13,278 nt of DNA from Gemmatimonadota bacterium. Its GTDB lineage: Bacteria; Latescibacterota; UBA2968; UBA8231. A program made the translations under genes and the position numbers. This document shows, one piece after another, positions 7,523 to 13,278 of the stretch. Positions within the stretch are counted from its first letter, which is position 1, and each line of letters begins with the position of its first letter. The stretch is taken from the NCBI GenBank assembly GCA_026706165.1, contig JAPOZF010000200.1, positions 1 to 13,278 of the forward strand. The letters run 5' to 3'. Below the pieces are notes generated by a model that was not told the DNA's origin, did not search any database, and was given only the letters and a program-made list of their open reading frames with translations.

Positions 7523-9191
7523 CCGCCAGCACGGTTGCCAGCTGCAGGGCGAGGAGAAACCCCACCCCGCGGCCAGGGACTGTTTCACCGAGGAACCGGG
7601 CGCCGGCGATGGCGGCCAGCGGCAGGAGAAAGAGCCAGAGGCGCGCGGTTTCGGCGGCGGTTCGCCCGAAGAGAACGAGCCCCGCCAGGACGACGGCCAG
7701 CGACAGCACCAGCAGGTCCGCCATGGCCGCCGGCGGCCAGCTTCTGCAGGAGCGGAACAGCTGCGCCGCGCAGAGAAGGGCGAGGGCCGGTCCGCACCAG
7801 AGCGCGAACTCGACGAGGTTGAGAGCCCCGAAATAGAGGGTGTGGCCGAATCCCCATTGCGGGAACTTGAAGGCTTGGTGGGCGGCCATGCCGAAGCGCA
7901 ACTGGGCCAGCGCGTCGTACCCGAACCCGAGCCACATCCCCAGGTGCGGGAGGGCCGCCCCGGCGAGCATGGCGGCCGCGGCGGTTCCGGCCTGTCTCCA
8001 GGCCTGCCGCGTGTGGGCGAACAGCAGGAGCAGCGTCCCCGAGGCGACCGCCAGGGCGATCAGCCCGAAGCTGAAGTACAGCCCCGCGTACAGACAGACT
8101 CCGGCGGCGAACGCCGGGAGCAGCCTGTTGGCGGCAAGGGCCCGGACAACCAGGTAGAGGCAGGTCGTGGCGATCAGCGGAAACAGGCACTGGTCGAGGT
8201 GCAGGACCATCAGCAGAAGGCTGGGGGCCGAGACGTAGAGCAGGAGCGGCGTCCAGGCCTCGCGCTCCCCCGGGATCGCCAGCCGGCACAACCCCCACAG
8301 CGGCACCAGGGTCAGGGTGGCCATCAGCGGAAACAGCAGGGCGGCCAGCCGCGCCGCCCTTTCCCGGCGGTCGTCCCCGGAGGTCGGGAGATGACCTGCC
8401 AACTGGTCGAGGAGGGCGAAGGCGATCACCGGGCCGGGGGGTCTGGTGGCGTGCGGGAAGTGCGGAAGCTCTTCGTCCGCGACCATGGAAGGGTAGAACC
8501 GCAGCAGGTGTCCGGGGGTCCACCCGGTGCCGGCGAGAGCCAGGCGCGCATGTCCGCCGCTGCCGGTGAGGCGGTCGGAAAGCGACTGCAGGCCGCGCCC
8601 TTCCATCAGTCCGAATCCCAGCTGCAGGGCGTAGCAAAGGGCCATGAGGAGGAGAAGGTTCAGCCAGCGGCGGCGGGGCCTGCTCGACACGGCGTAAACC
8701 ACCCCGGCGCCCGCCGCGGCGAGGGGGGCGAACAGCCACCAGAGGGGCAGCGGTTTGTCCTCGAGCGACCAGAACCACCAGGGAAGCGCCTGGAAAAGGG
8801 GGACCCGCAGCAGGAAGAGGAGCCAGACCGCCGCGCTCGCAATCGTCAACCGCCGCCACCACGGATCGGGCAGCAGCCAAGCCGGACGGCGTCCGCCCAG
8901 CTCCCGCAGGGCCCAGTACAGCAGGAAGACCAGCACGCTCCACAGGAGCAGGCCGTAGACGGCGCGGTCGGCGATTGCGAGGTAGTGCTCGACCGGGTGT
9001 TCGCCGCGGCGCTTGACGAGGTGGGACAGCCACGGCCATTCCCCCCGGTAGAGGGAGCGCACCAGGTCGTGGCCGCAGAAGCGGTAGAGACCGGCCCCCG
9101 CCAGGGCGGCCAGCGACAGGCAGGCTCCCCCCAGGAAAAGGCGCCTGCGGCTGCCGTACGCACCCTCCAGCGGTTCGTTTGACACTCCCAT
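7497..9191 (-). CDS. Polytopic membrane glycosyltransferase-like protein (GT-C/GT39-like)
   Basis: Predicted 564 residues read from ATG at 9191 down to a TGA at 7499-7497. The protein is very hydrophobic, with about a dozen membrane segments spread from residue ~17 to ~555, and has long polar loops. The loop around residues 235-255 contains 'HFPHATRPPGP', like the 'HPPGP' element seen in many GT-C polyprenyl-phosphate-dependent glycosyltransferases. The C-terminal 'FGRTAAETARLWLFLLPL' resembles the late segments of the same proteins. The first extracytoplasmic loop, where GT39 enzymes carry acidic catalytic residues, has no clear diagnostic pair here, so the enzyme class is tentative. It is the only - strand gene in the window. 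It is divergent from citrate synthase (52-base gap) and convergent with the SGNH gene (26-base overlap). No strong Shine-Dalgarno or promoter is evident on its own strand. Confidence 0.6.
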   Translation of the reverse strand: MGVSNEPLEGAYGSRRRLFLGGACLSLAALAGAGLYRFCGHDLVRSLYRGEWPWLSHLVKRRGEHPVEHYLAIADRAVYGLLLWSVLVFLLYWALRELGGRRPAWLLPDPWWRRLTIASAAVWLLFLLRVPLFQALPWWFWSLEDKPLPLWWLFAPLAAAGAGVVYAVSSRPRRRWLNLLLLMALCYALQLGFGLMEGRGLQSLSDRLTGSGGHARLALAGTGWTPGHLLRFYPSMVADEELPHFPHATRPPGPVIAFALLDQLAGHLPTSGDDRRERAARLAALLFPLMATLTLVPLWGLCRLAIPGEREAWTPLLLYVSAPSLLLMVLHLDQCLFPLIATTCLYLVVRALAANRLLPAFAAGVCLYAGLYFSFGLIALAVASGTLLLLFAHTRQAWRQAGTAAAAMLAGAALPHLGMWLGFGYDALAQLRFGMAAHQAFKFPQWGFGHTLYFGALNLVEFALWCGPALALLCAAQLFRSCRSWPPAAMADLLVLSLAVVLAGLVLFGRTAAETARLWLFLLPLAAIAGARFLGETVPGRGVGFLLALQLATVLAVKKFQDLF

Positions 9192-9207
9192 ATCAGCGGG
9201 CTAAAAT
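9179..9207 (+). promoter_or_regulatory. Near-consensus sigma70 promoter of citrate synthase
   Basis: A perfect -35 box TTGACA (9179-9184) is separated by exactly 17 bases from TAAAAT (9202-9207), which matches the -10 consensus at five of six positions. Transcription would begin near 9214, giving a ~30-base leader before the citrate synthase ATG. The -35 box and most of the spacer lie in the first codons of the divergently read glycosyltransferase-like gene (start codon 9191-9189). Confidence 0.8.
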
Positions 9208-9233
9208 CCCCGCCCTGCTGAAACCGCCAACAC

Positions 9234-9238
9234 AGGAG
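9234..9238 (+). promoter_or_regulatory. Ribosome binding site of gltA
   Basis: AGGAG five bases before ATG 9244 is a canonical Shine-Dalgarno sequence and fixes the citrate synthase start. Confidence 0.8.
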
Positions 9239-9243
9239 ATCTC

Positions 9244-10533
9244 ATGTCGGATACCGCCCGACTCATACTGGACGACAAGGAAATCGACCTTCCCGTAGTG
9301 ATCGGCAGCGAGCAGGAACGGGCTGTCGACATCGGCGCTCTGAGGGCACAGAGCGGGTACATCACACTGGACGAAGGGTACGGCAACACCGGCTCCTGCC
9401 GCAGCTCCATCACCTACATCGACGGCGAGCAGGGGATCCTCCGGTACCGGGGCATACCGATCGAGGTGCTGGCGGAAAAAAGCAATTTCATCGAGACCGC
9501 CTACCTCCTGATCTGGGGACAGCTGCCGACCCGGGAACAGCTCGAGTCGTTCAGCAGCCTTCTCGGTGAGCACGCGATGCTGCGGGAGCAGATCCGCCAT
9601 CGCATGACCCTGTTCCCTCCCGAATCCCCGCCGATGGCGGTGCTGTCGGCGGTGCTGAGCGCTCTGGCCTGCTATTACCCGGAGCTGCTCGATGTCGAGG
9701 ACGTCGACGTGTTCCAGGACGTGGCGGCGCGCATCATGTCGAAGGTGCGCACCATCGCCGCCTACTCGTACAACCAGAACCTGGGCCACAACATGCCCTA
9801 CCCGCGGCACGACCTCAAGTACTCCGCCAACTTCCTGCACATGATGTTCACCCAGCCGTACAACGAACACGAACCGGACCCCGAGGCGGAACGCGCCCTC
9901 GACGTCCTGCTGCTCCTGCACGCCGATCACGAACAGAACTGCAGCACCTCGACGGTGCGCATGGTCGGCAGCAGCGGCGGCAACCTGTTCTCCGCGGTGG
10001 CGGCCGGGGTGAGCGCCCTGTGGGGCCCGCTGCACGGGGGTGCCAACGTCGCCGTCGTCAGCATGATCGAGGACTTGATGGAGAGCAGGATCCCGGTCAG
10101 GGAGTACGTGCGCCAGGTCAAGGACAGGACCGCCGGCATCCGGCTCATGGGGTTCGGCCACCGGGTGTACAAGAACTTCGATCCCCGCGCCACGATCATT
10201 AAGCAGCAGTGCGAGATCGTCCTCGACCGCCTCGGAAAGCGAGACGCCATGCTCGACATCGCGCGGGAGCTGGAGGAGGCGGCCCTCGAGGACGACTACT
10301 TCATCGAACGCAAGCTGTACCCCAACGTCGACTTCTACAGCGGCGTCATCCTGCGCGCCCTCGGAATCCCCAAGTCGATGTTCACGGCGATTTTCGCCAT
10401 CGGCCGCATGCCGGGGTGGATCGCCCATTGGTACGAGGACCGGTTCGTGACAAAGGGGCGCATCCACCGGCCGCGGCAGGTCTACACCGGCCCGGTCGAC
10501 CAGCAGTACGTCCCGGTCGAAGAGCGTTCCTGA
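9244..10533 (+). CDS. gltA: Citrate synthase (type I hexameric form)
   Basis: Predicted 429 residues, very close to the 427 of E. coli GltA. It condenses acetyl-CoA with oxaloacetate to citrate, the entry step of the TCA cycle, in the cytoplasm. The three catalytic residues are visible: His264 in 'GPLHGGAN', His306 in 'GFGHRVYKNFDPRA' and Asp363 in 'NVDFYSG' (E. coli His264, His305, Asp362). The block 'LHADHEQNCSTSTVR' is also family-diagnostic. The N-terminal ~50-residue beta domain typical of the hexameric, NADH-regulated type is present ('GYGNTGSCRSSITYIDGE'). However, the position equivalent to E. coli Cys206, part of the NADH site, is Tyr206 ('FTQPYNEHEP'), so allosteric behaviour may differ. 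It has its own promoter, a strong Shine-Dalgarno and a terminator 23 bases past the stop, so it is probably monocistronic. Confidence 0.97.
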   Translation: MSDTARLILDDKEIDLPVVIGSEQERAVDIGALRAQSGYITLDEGYGNTGSCRSSITYIDGEQGILRYRGIPIEVLAEKSNFIETAYLLIWGQLPTREQLESFSSLLGEHAMLREQIRHRMTLFPPESPPMAVLSAVLSALACYYPELLDVEDVDVFQDVAARIMSKVRTIAAYSYNQNLGHNMPYPRHDLKYSANFLHMMFTQPYNEHEPDPEAERALDVLLLLHADHEQNCSTSTVRMVGSSGGNLFSAVAAGVSALWGPLHGGANVAVVSMIEDLMESRIPVREYVRQVKDRTAGIRLMGFGHRVYKNFDPRATIIKQQCEIVLDRLGKRDAMLDIARELEEAALEDDYFIERKLYPNVDFYSGVILRALGIPKSMFTAIFAIGRMPGWIAHWYEDRFVTKGRIHRPRQVYTGPVDQQYVPVEERS

Positions 10534-10556
10534 ACAGGAGTCCGATCCGGTGTGCA

Positions 10557-10592
10557 GGGCCTCGTCCCGGCTGGGGGCGGGGCCTTTTCTTT
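10557..10592 (+). terminator. Rho-independent terminator of gltA
   Basis: The left arm GGCCTCGTCCC (10558-10568) pairs over 11 positions, including two G-U pairs, with GGGGCGGGGCC (10574-10584) around a five-base loop. It is followed by TTTTCTTT (10585-10592). The very stable stem plus U-tract just after the citrate synthase stop is a textbook intrinsic terminator. Confidence 0.87.
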
Positions 10593-10724
10593 CGGCTGCA
10601 GATGCGAAGCTGGGGCGGCATTGCATGGGACCGGGGGCGGAGAGCAGGTTCCGAGGCAATGAACCCCCCTACCTGATTTCACCGGAATTTCGCTCTCCCT
10701 CTTTCGGGAACGCCGCATGTGTTC

Positions 10725-10756
10725 CTTGGAACGAGTTTTGTCAAACTGTCTCCAAG
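10725..10756. promoter_or_regulatory. Nested inverted repeat, possible operator upstream of hpf
   Basis: CTTGGA (10725-10730) is mirrored by TCCAAG (10751-10756). Inside it AGTTT (10734-10738) is mirrored by AAACT (10743-10747) around TGTC. The two arms are separated by three unpaired bases on each side, so the 32-base element is symmetric about 10740/10741. It overlaps another dyad, GTTCC-TT-GGAAC (10721-10732). Lying just upstream of the candidate -35 box, it looks more like a protein-binding operator than a terminator, since no T-tract follows. The binding protein is unknown. Confidence 0.4.
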
Positions 10757-10764
10757 TGGTGTTG

Positions 10765-10792
10765 TTGACCCCTGATGCGGCGTCGGTATCTT
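10765..10792 (+). promoter_or_regulatory. Candidate sigma70 promoter for hpf
   Basis: TTGACC (10765-10770, five of six -35 matches) and TATCTT (10787-10792, four of six -10 matches) are spaced 16 bases apart. This would start transcription near 10799 and give a leader of about 44 bases. The match is moderate, but the position between an intrinsic terminator and a gene with a strong ribosome site supports it. Confidence 0.4.
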
Positions 10793-10832
10793 TGAAATTT
10801 TCGACTGCGGGGCGCCGCGCGGCCATCTGCAA

Positions 10833-10837
10833 AGGAG
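10833..10837 (+). promoter_or_regulatory. Ribosome binding site deciding the hpf start
   Basis: AGGAG lies five bases before ATG 10843. The same frame extends upstream to 10717, but the extra 42 residues match nothing in the HPF family and lie over the putative promoter, so this site fixes the start. Confidence 0.8.
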
Positions 10838-10842
10838 ACAGG

Positions 10843-11142
10843 ATGCCAGTCAGAATCACCGCCAAGCACACTACGGTTTCGGACTCCACGAAACAGCATA
10901 TCGAAAAGGTTTGCGCCAAGCTCGACCAGTATTTCGACCGCATCGTCGACTGCGAGGTGGTGTTGGAAAGGCGCGCCAGGCATGGCACCGCGGTTGAAAT
11001 CATCGTCAAGGTTCCGCAACAGAAGCTCGTAGGCAGGGCCGAATCGGACGACGACAACCTGTTCAAGTCGATCGGCGCCGCCTCAGACCACGTCAGCACC
11101 CAGCTGAAGAAGTACCGCGACAAGCTCGGCGCCCACCGCTGA
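10843..11142 (+). CDS. hpf: Ribosome hibernation-promoting factor, short form (HPF/RaiA family)
   Basis: Predicted 99 residues, similar to E. coli HPF (95) and far shorter than the two-domain long HPF, so it has only the N-terminal S30AE domain. The sequence follows the family pattern: 'ITAKHTTVSDSTKQHIEKV' (strand-helix), 'KLDQYFDRIVDCEVVLE', a central strand 'AVEIIVKVP', then an acidic 'ESDDDNLFKSIGAASDHV' helix ending in 'QLKKYRDKLG'. Short HPF binds the 30S subunit near the mRNA/tRNA channel in stationary phase or stress and, in bacteria that have it, supports 100S dimer formation. It follows gltA's terminator and has its own likely promoter. The transhydrogenase genes begin 47 bases downstream with no terminator between, so read-through into pntAA is plausible. 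Confidence 0.9.
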   Translation: MPVRITAKHTTVSDSTKQHIEKVCAKLDQYFDRIVDCEVVLERRARHGTAVEIIVKVPQQKLVGRAESDDDNLFKSIGAASDHVSTQLKKYRDKLGAHR

Positions 11143-11189
11143 TCGCTTCGCCTGAAGAAACCCCCACCAAGAGCTTCGAGAGAGCCCCC

Positions 11190-12401
11190 TTGCTGACCGC
11201 CGGCGTTCCCGCGGAGACCTTTCCGGATGAGCGGCGCGTCGCGCTGACCCCCGAATCGGTATCCCGCCTCGGCGAACGGGTGCGGGTGGCAGTCGAGTCC
11301 AACGCCGGGGCGGGGGCCGGCTTTGGCGACGAGGAGTTCGCCGCGGCCGGCGCCGGGATCGCCGCTTCGCGGAGCGACCTGTTCGCCGGCGCCGATGTCA
11401 TCCTCCAGGTCAGGACCCACGGCGCCAATCCCGGCGGCGGCGACCTCGAGCTGCTCCGGCCCGGCCAGGCGGTGCTCGGATTCGCCGAGCCCCTTGAGGC
11501 GCACGGCGCGATCGAAGCGGTGGCCGCGGCCGGCGCCCGCCTTTTCGCCGTAGAGCTGATGCCGCGCACGACGCGGGCGCAGAGCATGGACGCGCTGTCT
11601 TCGATGGCGACCATCGCCGGGTACAAGGCGGTGCTGCTCGCCGCCGCGGAGCTGCCGCGGATGTTTCCCCTGATGATGACGGCCGCAGGCACGGTGAGGC
11701 CGGCGCGGGTTCTCGTGATCGGGGCCGGAGTGGCGGGACTGCAGGCGCTGGCGACGGCGAAACGGCTCGGGGCGGTGGTCATGGGGTACGACGTGCGCCC
11801 GGCGGTGCGCGAGCAGGTCGAGAGCCTGGGGGCGGAGTTCGTCGAGCTCGACCTCGAAGCCGAGGACGCCGAGGGAGCCGGCGGCTACGCCAGGGCGCAG
11901 GACGCCGGTTTCTACCGGCGCCAGCAGGAAGCCCTGGGCGAGGTCGTCGCCGGCTGCAACGCCGTCATCACCACCGCCGCGGTGCCGGGCAGCAGGGCCC
12001 CGGTGCTGATTCCGAGGCAGGCGGTCGAAGCGATGGCGCCGCACTCCGTAATCGTCGACCTCGCGGCCGAACGGGGGGGCAACTGCGAGCTGACGCGGGC
12101 GGGCGAAACCGTCGACCACGGCGGCGTCCGCATCCTCGGACCCGCCAACCTGCCGGCCACCGTGCCCTACCACGCCAGCCAGATGTACAGCGGCAACCTC
12201 GCGGCTTTCCTCACCCACCTGCTCGACGAGGAGGGCCGGCTGCAACTCGACCCGGCCGACGGGATCGCCGCGGCCACCCTGGTCACCAGCGGCGGCCGTA
12301 TCGTCAGCGGCCGCGTCCTCGAAGCGATGGGCCGGACCCCCGCCGGGCAACCCGGAGCAACGGACCCCGCGGCGCCCGCCTCCCCGAAAGGCGACGGATA
12401 A
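11190..12401 (+). CDS. pntAA: Proton-translocating NAD(P) transhydrogenase subunit alpha, part 1 (domain I, NAD(H)-binding)
   Basis: Predicted 403 residues from a TTG start. It is the soluble dI subunit that binds NAD(H) and exchanges hydride with NADP(H) in the beta subunit. Visible landmarks include the N-terminal 'GVPAETFPDERRVALTP'; the RQD loop 'MPRTTRAQSMDALSS' with Arg126, Gln131 and Asp134 (R. rubrum Arg127, Gln132, Asp135); the Rossmann motif 'GAGVAGLQ' at 178-185 followed by 'YDVRP'; and the mobile loop 'GGYA' with Tyr233. 'VPYHASQMYSGN' lies near the C-terminal end of the domain. The last ~20 residues are a Pro/Ala-rich tail. The TTG start has only a weak GAGAGAG upstream; alignment to family N-termini supports a start at the TTG or the adjacent CTG. 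The split alpha gene follows the three-gene R. rubrum-type layout. Confidence 0.94.
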   Translation: MLTAGVPAETFPDERRVALTPESVSRLGERVRVAVESNAGAGAGFGDEEFAAAGAGIAASRSDLFAGADVILQVRTHGANPGGGDLELLRPGQAVLGFAEPLEAHGAIEAVAAAGARLFAVELMPRTTRAQSMDALSSMATIAGYKAVLLAAAELPRMFPLMMTAAGTVRPARVLVIGAGVAGLQALATAKRLGAVVMGYDVRPAVREQVESLGAEFVELDLEAEDAEGAGGYARAQDAGFYRRQQEALGEVVAGCNAVITTAAVPGSRAPVLIPRQAVEAMAPHSVIVDLAAERGGNCELTRAGETVDHGGVRILGPANLPATVPYHASQMYSGNLAAFLTHLLDEEGRLQLDPADGIAAATLVTSGGRIVSGRVLEAMGRTPAGQPGATDPAAPASPKGDG

Positions 12402-12410
12402 AAGGAAGAA

Positions 12411-12692
12411 ATGGAATCCCTGGTTGCGGCCTTTACCGTGTTCGTCCTCGCAGTGTTCGTCGGCTTCGAGATCATCACCAAGATCCCCCCGACCCTGCAC
12501 ACGCCGCTGATGTCGGGGTCGAACGCCATCTCGGGGATAACCCTGATCGGGGCCCTGCTCTCGGCGGGGTCGCAGCGGACCGAGCTGGCCGTCTGGCTGG
12601 GGCTGGCCGCGGTGGTCCTGGCGACGGTCAACGTCGTCGGCGGCTTCCTGGTGACCCACCGCATGCTCGGCATGTTCAAGCGCCGCTCGTGA
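12411..12692 (+). CDS. pntAB: Proton-translocating NAD(P) transhydrogenase subunit alpha, part 2 (membrane)
   Basis: Predicted 93 residues with three hydrophobic membrane segments (about 3-20, 38-53 and 60-80). This is the small membrane part of the alpha subunit that forms half of the proton channel domain (dII) with PntB. The block 'FEIITKIPPTLHTPLMSGSNAISGI' is shortened here to its diagnostic core 'LHTPLMSGSNAISG'. The start is supported by AAGGAAG (12402-12408) just upstream. It begins nine bases after pntAA and ends six bases before pntB, so the three genes form one operon. Confidence 0.95.
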   Translation: MESLVAAFTVFVLAVFVGFEIITKIPPTLHTPLMSGSNAISGITLIGALLSAGSQRTELAVWLGLAAVVLATVNVVGGFLVTHRMLGMFKRRS

Positions 12693-12698
12693 CAGCGC

Positions 12699-13278
12699 AT
12701 GGGTCCTGACATCCTCATCGACGCCGCCTACCTCGCCGCCGCGGCGCTCTTCATCCTCGGCCTCAAGGGGCTCACCCACCCGCGCACCGCGGTGCGCGGC
12801 AACCTGCTGGGGGCCTGCGGCATGCTGCTGGCGGTGGTGGCGACGCTGCTGAGCCGGCAGATCCTCAGCTTCGAACTGATCCTCGCCGGGGTGGTCGCCG
12901 GCGCCCTGGTCGGGGCGGTGCTCGCCGTCAGGATCGAGATGACGGCGATGCCGCAGCTGGTGGCCCTTTTCAACGGCTTCGGGGGCGCCGCCTCGGTGCT
13001 GGTCGCCGGCGCCGCCCTCGCCGAGAGCAGCCTTTCGGAAGCGGCACCGGCGGCGCAGTTCACGGTGGCCACGGCGGCGTCCGGACTGATCGGGGCGGTG
13101 ACTTTCTGGGGCAGCGTCGTCGCCTTCGCCAAGCTGCAGGAGCTGATGTCGGGCAACCCGCTGCTGTTTCCGGGGCGGCAGCTCCTGAACGGCCTCCTCG
13201 CGGCCGCATCCCTGGCGGCGGCTGCATGGGTCGTGGCCGAGCCGTCGTCGCCGCAGGCATACTGGGTGCTGGCGGCCG
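12699..13278 (+). CDS. pntB: Proton-translocating NAD(P) transhydrogenase subunit beta, N-terminal part
   Basis: The frame is open to the window end, giving 193 codons of a protein that normally has about 460. The part present is the membrane domain: repeated hydrophobic segments beginning 'IDAAYLAAAALFILGLKGL', then the family motifs 'THPRTAVRGN', 'RIEMTAMPQLVALFNGFGG' and 'GLIGAVTFWGSVVAFAKLQ'. The NADP(H)-binding domain III lies beyond the edge and cannot be checked. The start ATG is six bases after the pntAB stop and lacks a clear Shine-Dalgarno, so translation is probably coupled. With PntAA and PntAB it forms the inner-membrane complex that uses proton entry to reduce NADP+ with NADH. 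Confidence 0.93.
   Translation, partial: MGPDILIDAAYLAAAALFILGLKGLTHPRTAVRGNLLGACGMLLAVVATLLSRQILSFELILAGVVAGALVGAVLAVRIEMTAMPQLVALFNGFGGAASVLVAGAALAESSLSEAAPAAQFTVATAASGLIGAVTFWGSVVAFAKLQELMSGNPLLFPGRQLLNGLLAAASLAAAAWVVAEPSSPQAYWVLAA

Larger units (their letters stand above)
10593..10842. other. Gene-free regulatory stretch between gltA and hpf
   Basis: These 250 bases hold no convincing gene. Short frames here overlap the terminator or lack a ribosome site. The second half is visibly less GC-rich than the flanking genes and contains several dyads (three GGAAC/GTTCC half-sites at 10707, 10721 and 10728; a larger dyad at 10725-10756) and a possible promoter at 10765-10792. No tRNA-like or known riboswitch fold was recognised. 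A sigma54 box was looked for because hpf homologues often sit next to rpoN: the closest match (GG near 10612 with GC 9 bases on) has the wrong spacing. Confidence 0.5.

Noticed and set aside
9192..9243. A - strand promoter for the glycosyltransferase-like gene
   Set aside because: The best pair (TTGGCG followed 17 bases later by ATTTTA on the - strand) is a poor -10 match and would leave almost no leader.
10609..10627. A possible sigma54 promoter upstream of hpf
   Set aside because: The GG and GC elements are separated by nine bases rather than the required ten.
10550..10768. A 72-codon frame on the + strand after gltA
   Set aside because: It begins just upstream of the intrinsic terminator hairpin and runs through it, lacks a ribosome site and shows no recognisable protein features.
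10717..10842. A 42-residue N-terminal extension of HPF
   Set aside because: A strong AGGAG just before ATG 10843 and family length support the short form; the extension overlaps the dyad and candidate promoter.
10482..12779. A 765-residue open frame on the - strand across hpf, pntAA and pntAB
   Set aside because: It is antisense to three clearly recognisable genes, its product is low-complexity Arg/Gly/Ala/His-rich with no known domain, and it crosses the gltA terminator and hpf promoter region. High G/C at third positions explains its length.

Overview
The window is GC-rich, with codon third positions so biased to G/C that almost every gene casts long antisense and out-of-frame shadow ORFs. 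It carries no rRNA, tRNA, phage, IS or CRISPR signal. The gene types on the left half (phytanoyl-CoA dioxygenase, family-10-like glycosylhydrolase, CRTAC1/ASPIC-UnbV lipoprotein, DUF6785/DUF6784-type membrane protein) are typical of Planctomycetota/Verrucomicrobiota/Latescibacterota/Acidobacteriota-type genomes. That placement is an inference; the window contains no phylogenetic marker that would settle it. The lipoprotein signal, E. coli-like sigma70 promoter and hexameric-type citrate synthase suggest a Gram-negative bacterium.

Left, accessory half (1-7522, all + strand, closely packed): the 3' end of a PhyH-family dioxygenase; a family-10-like TIM-barrel glycosylhydrolase without a signal peptide; a surface lipoprotein with TPR-like repeats, a predicted seven-bladed calcium-binding FG-GAP/VCBS propeller and a C-terminal ASPIC/UnbV domain; a polytopic membrane protein of the DUF6785/DUF6784 type, possibly a transporter; and a membrane-anchored SGNH/GDSL hydrolase. 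Gaps are 76 bases or less, so this may be one transcription unit handling an external glycan or glycosylated compound: binding, crossing the membrane, intracellular cleavage and oxidation, (de)acylation. This is a hypothesis from gene content only. A convergent gene for a polytopic GT-C-like glycosyltransferase (7497-9191, - strand) overlaps the SGNH gene tail to tail by 26 bases.

Right, housekeeping half (9179-13278, + strand): a near-consensus sigma70 promoter (TTGACA-17-TAAAAT) drives hexameric-type citrate synthase (gltA), which ends in a strong intrinsic terminator. A gene-free stretch of about 250 bases follows, with a nested inverted repeat and a possible promoter. It leads into a short ribosome hibernation factor (hpf) and then the three-gene proton-translocating transhydrogenase operon pntAA-pntAB-pntB, the last cut by the window edge. 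Citrate synthase feeds the TCA cycle. The transhydrogenase uses the proton gradient to drive hydride transfer from NADH to NADP+, so the two loci are linked through NAD(P)H balance.

The least characterised part is the left cluster, especially the DUF6785/6784 membrane protein beside the propeller lipoprotein. The best regulatory observations are the gltA promoter, whose -35 box lies inside the divergently read gene, and the 32-base dyad upstream of hpf.
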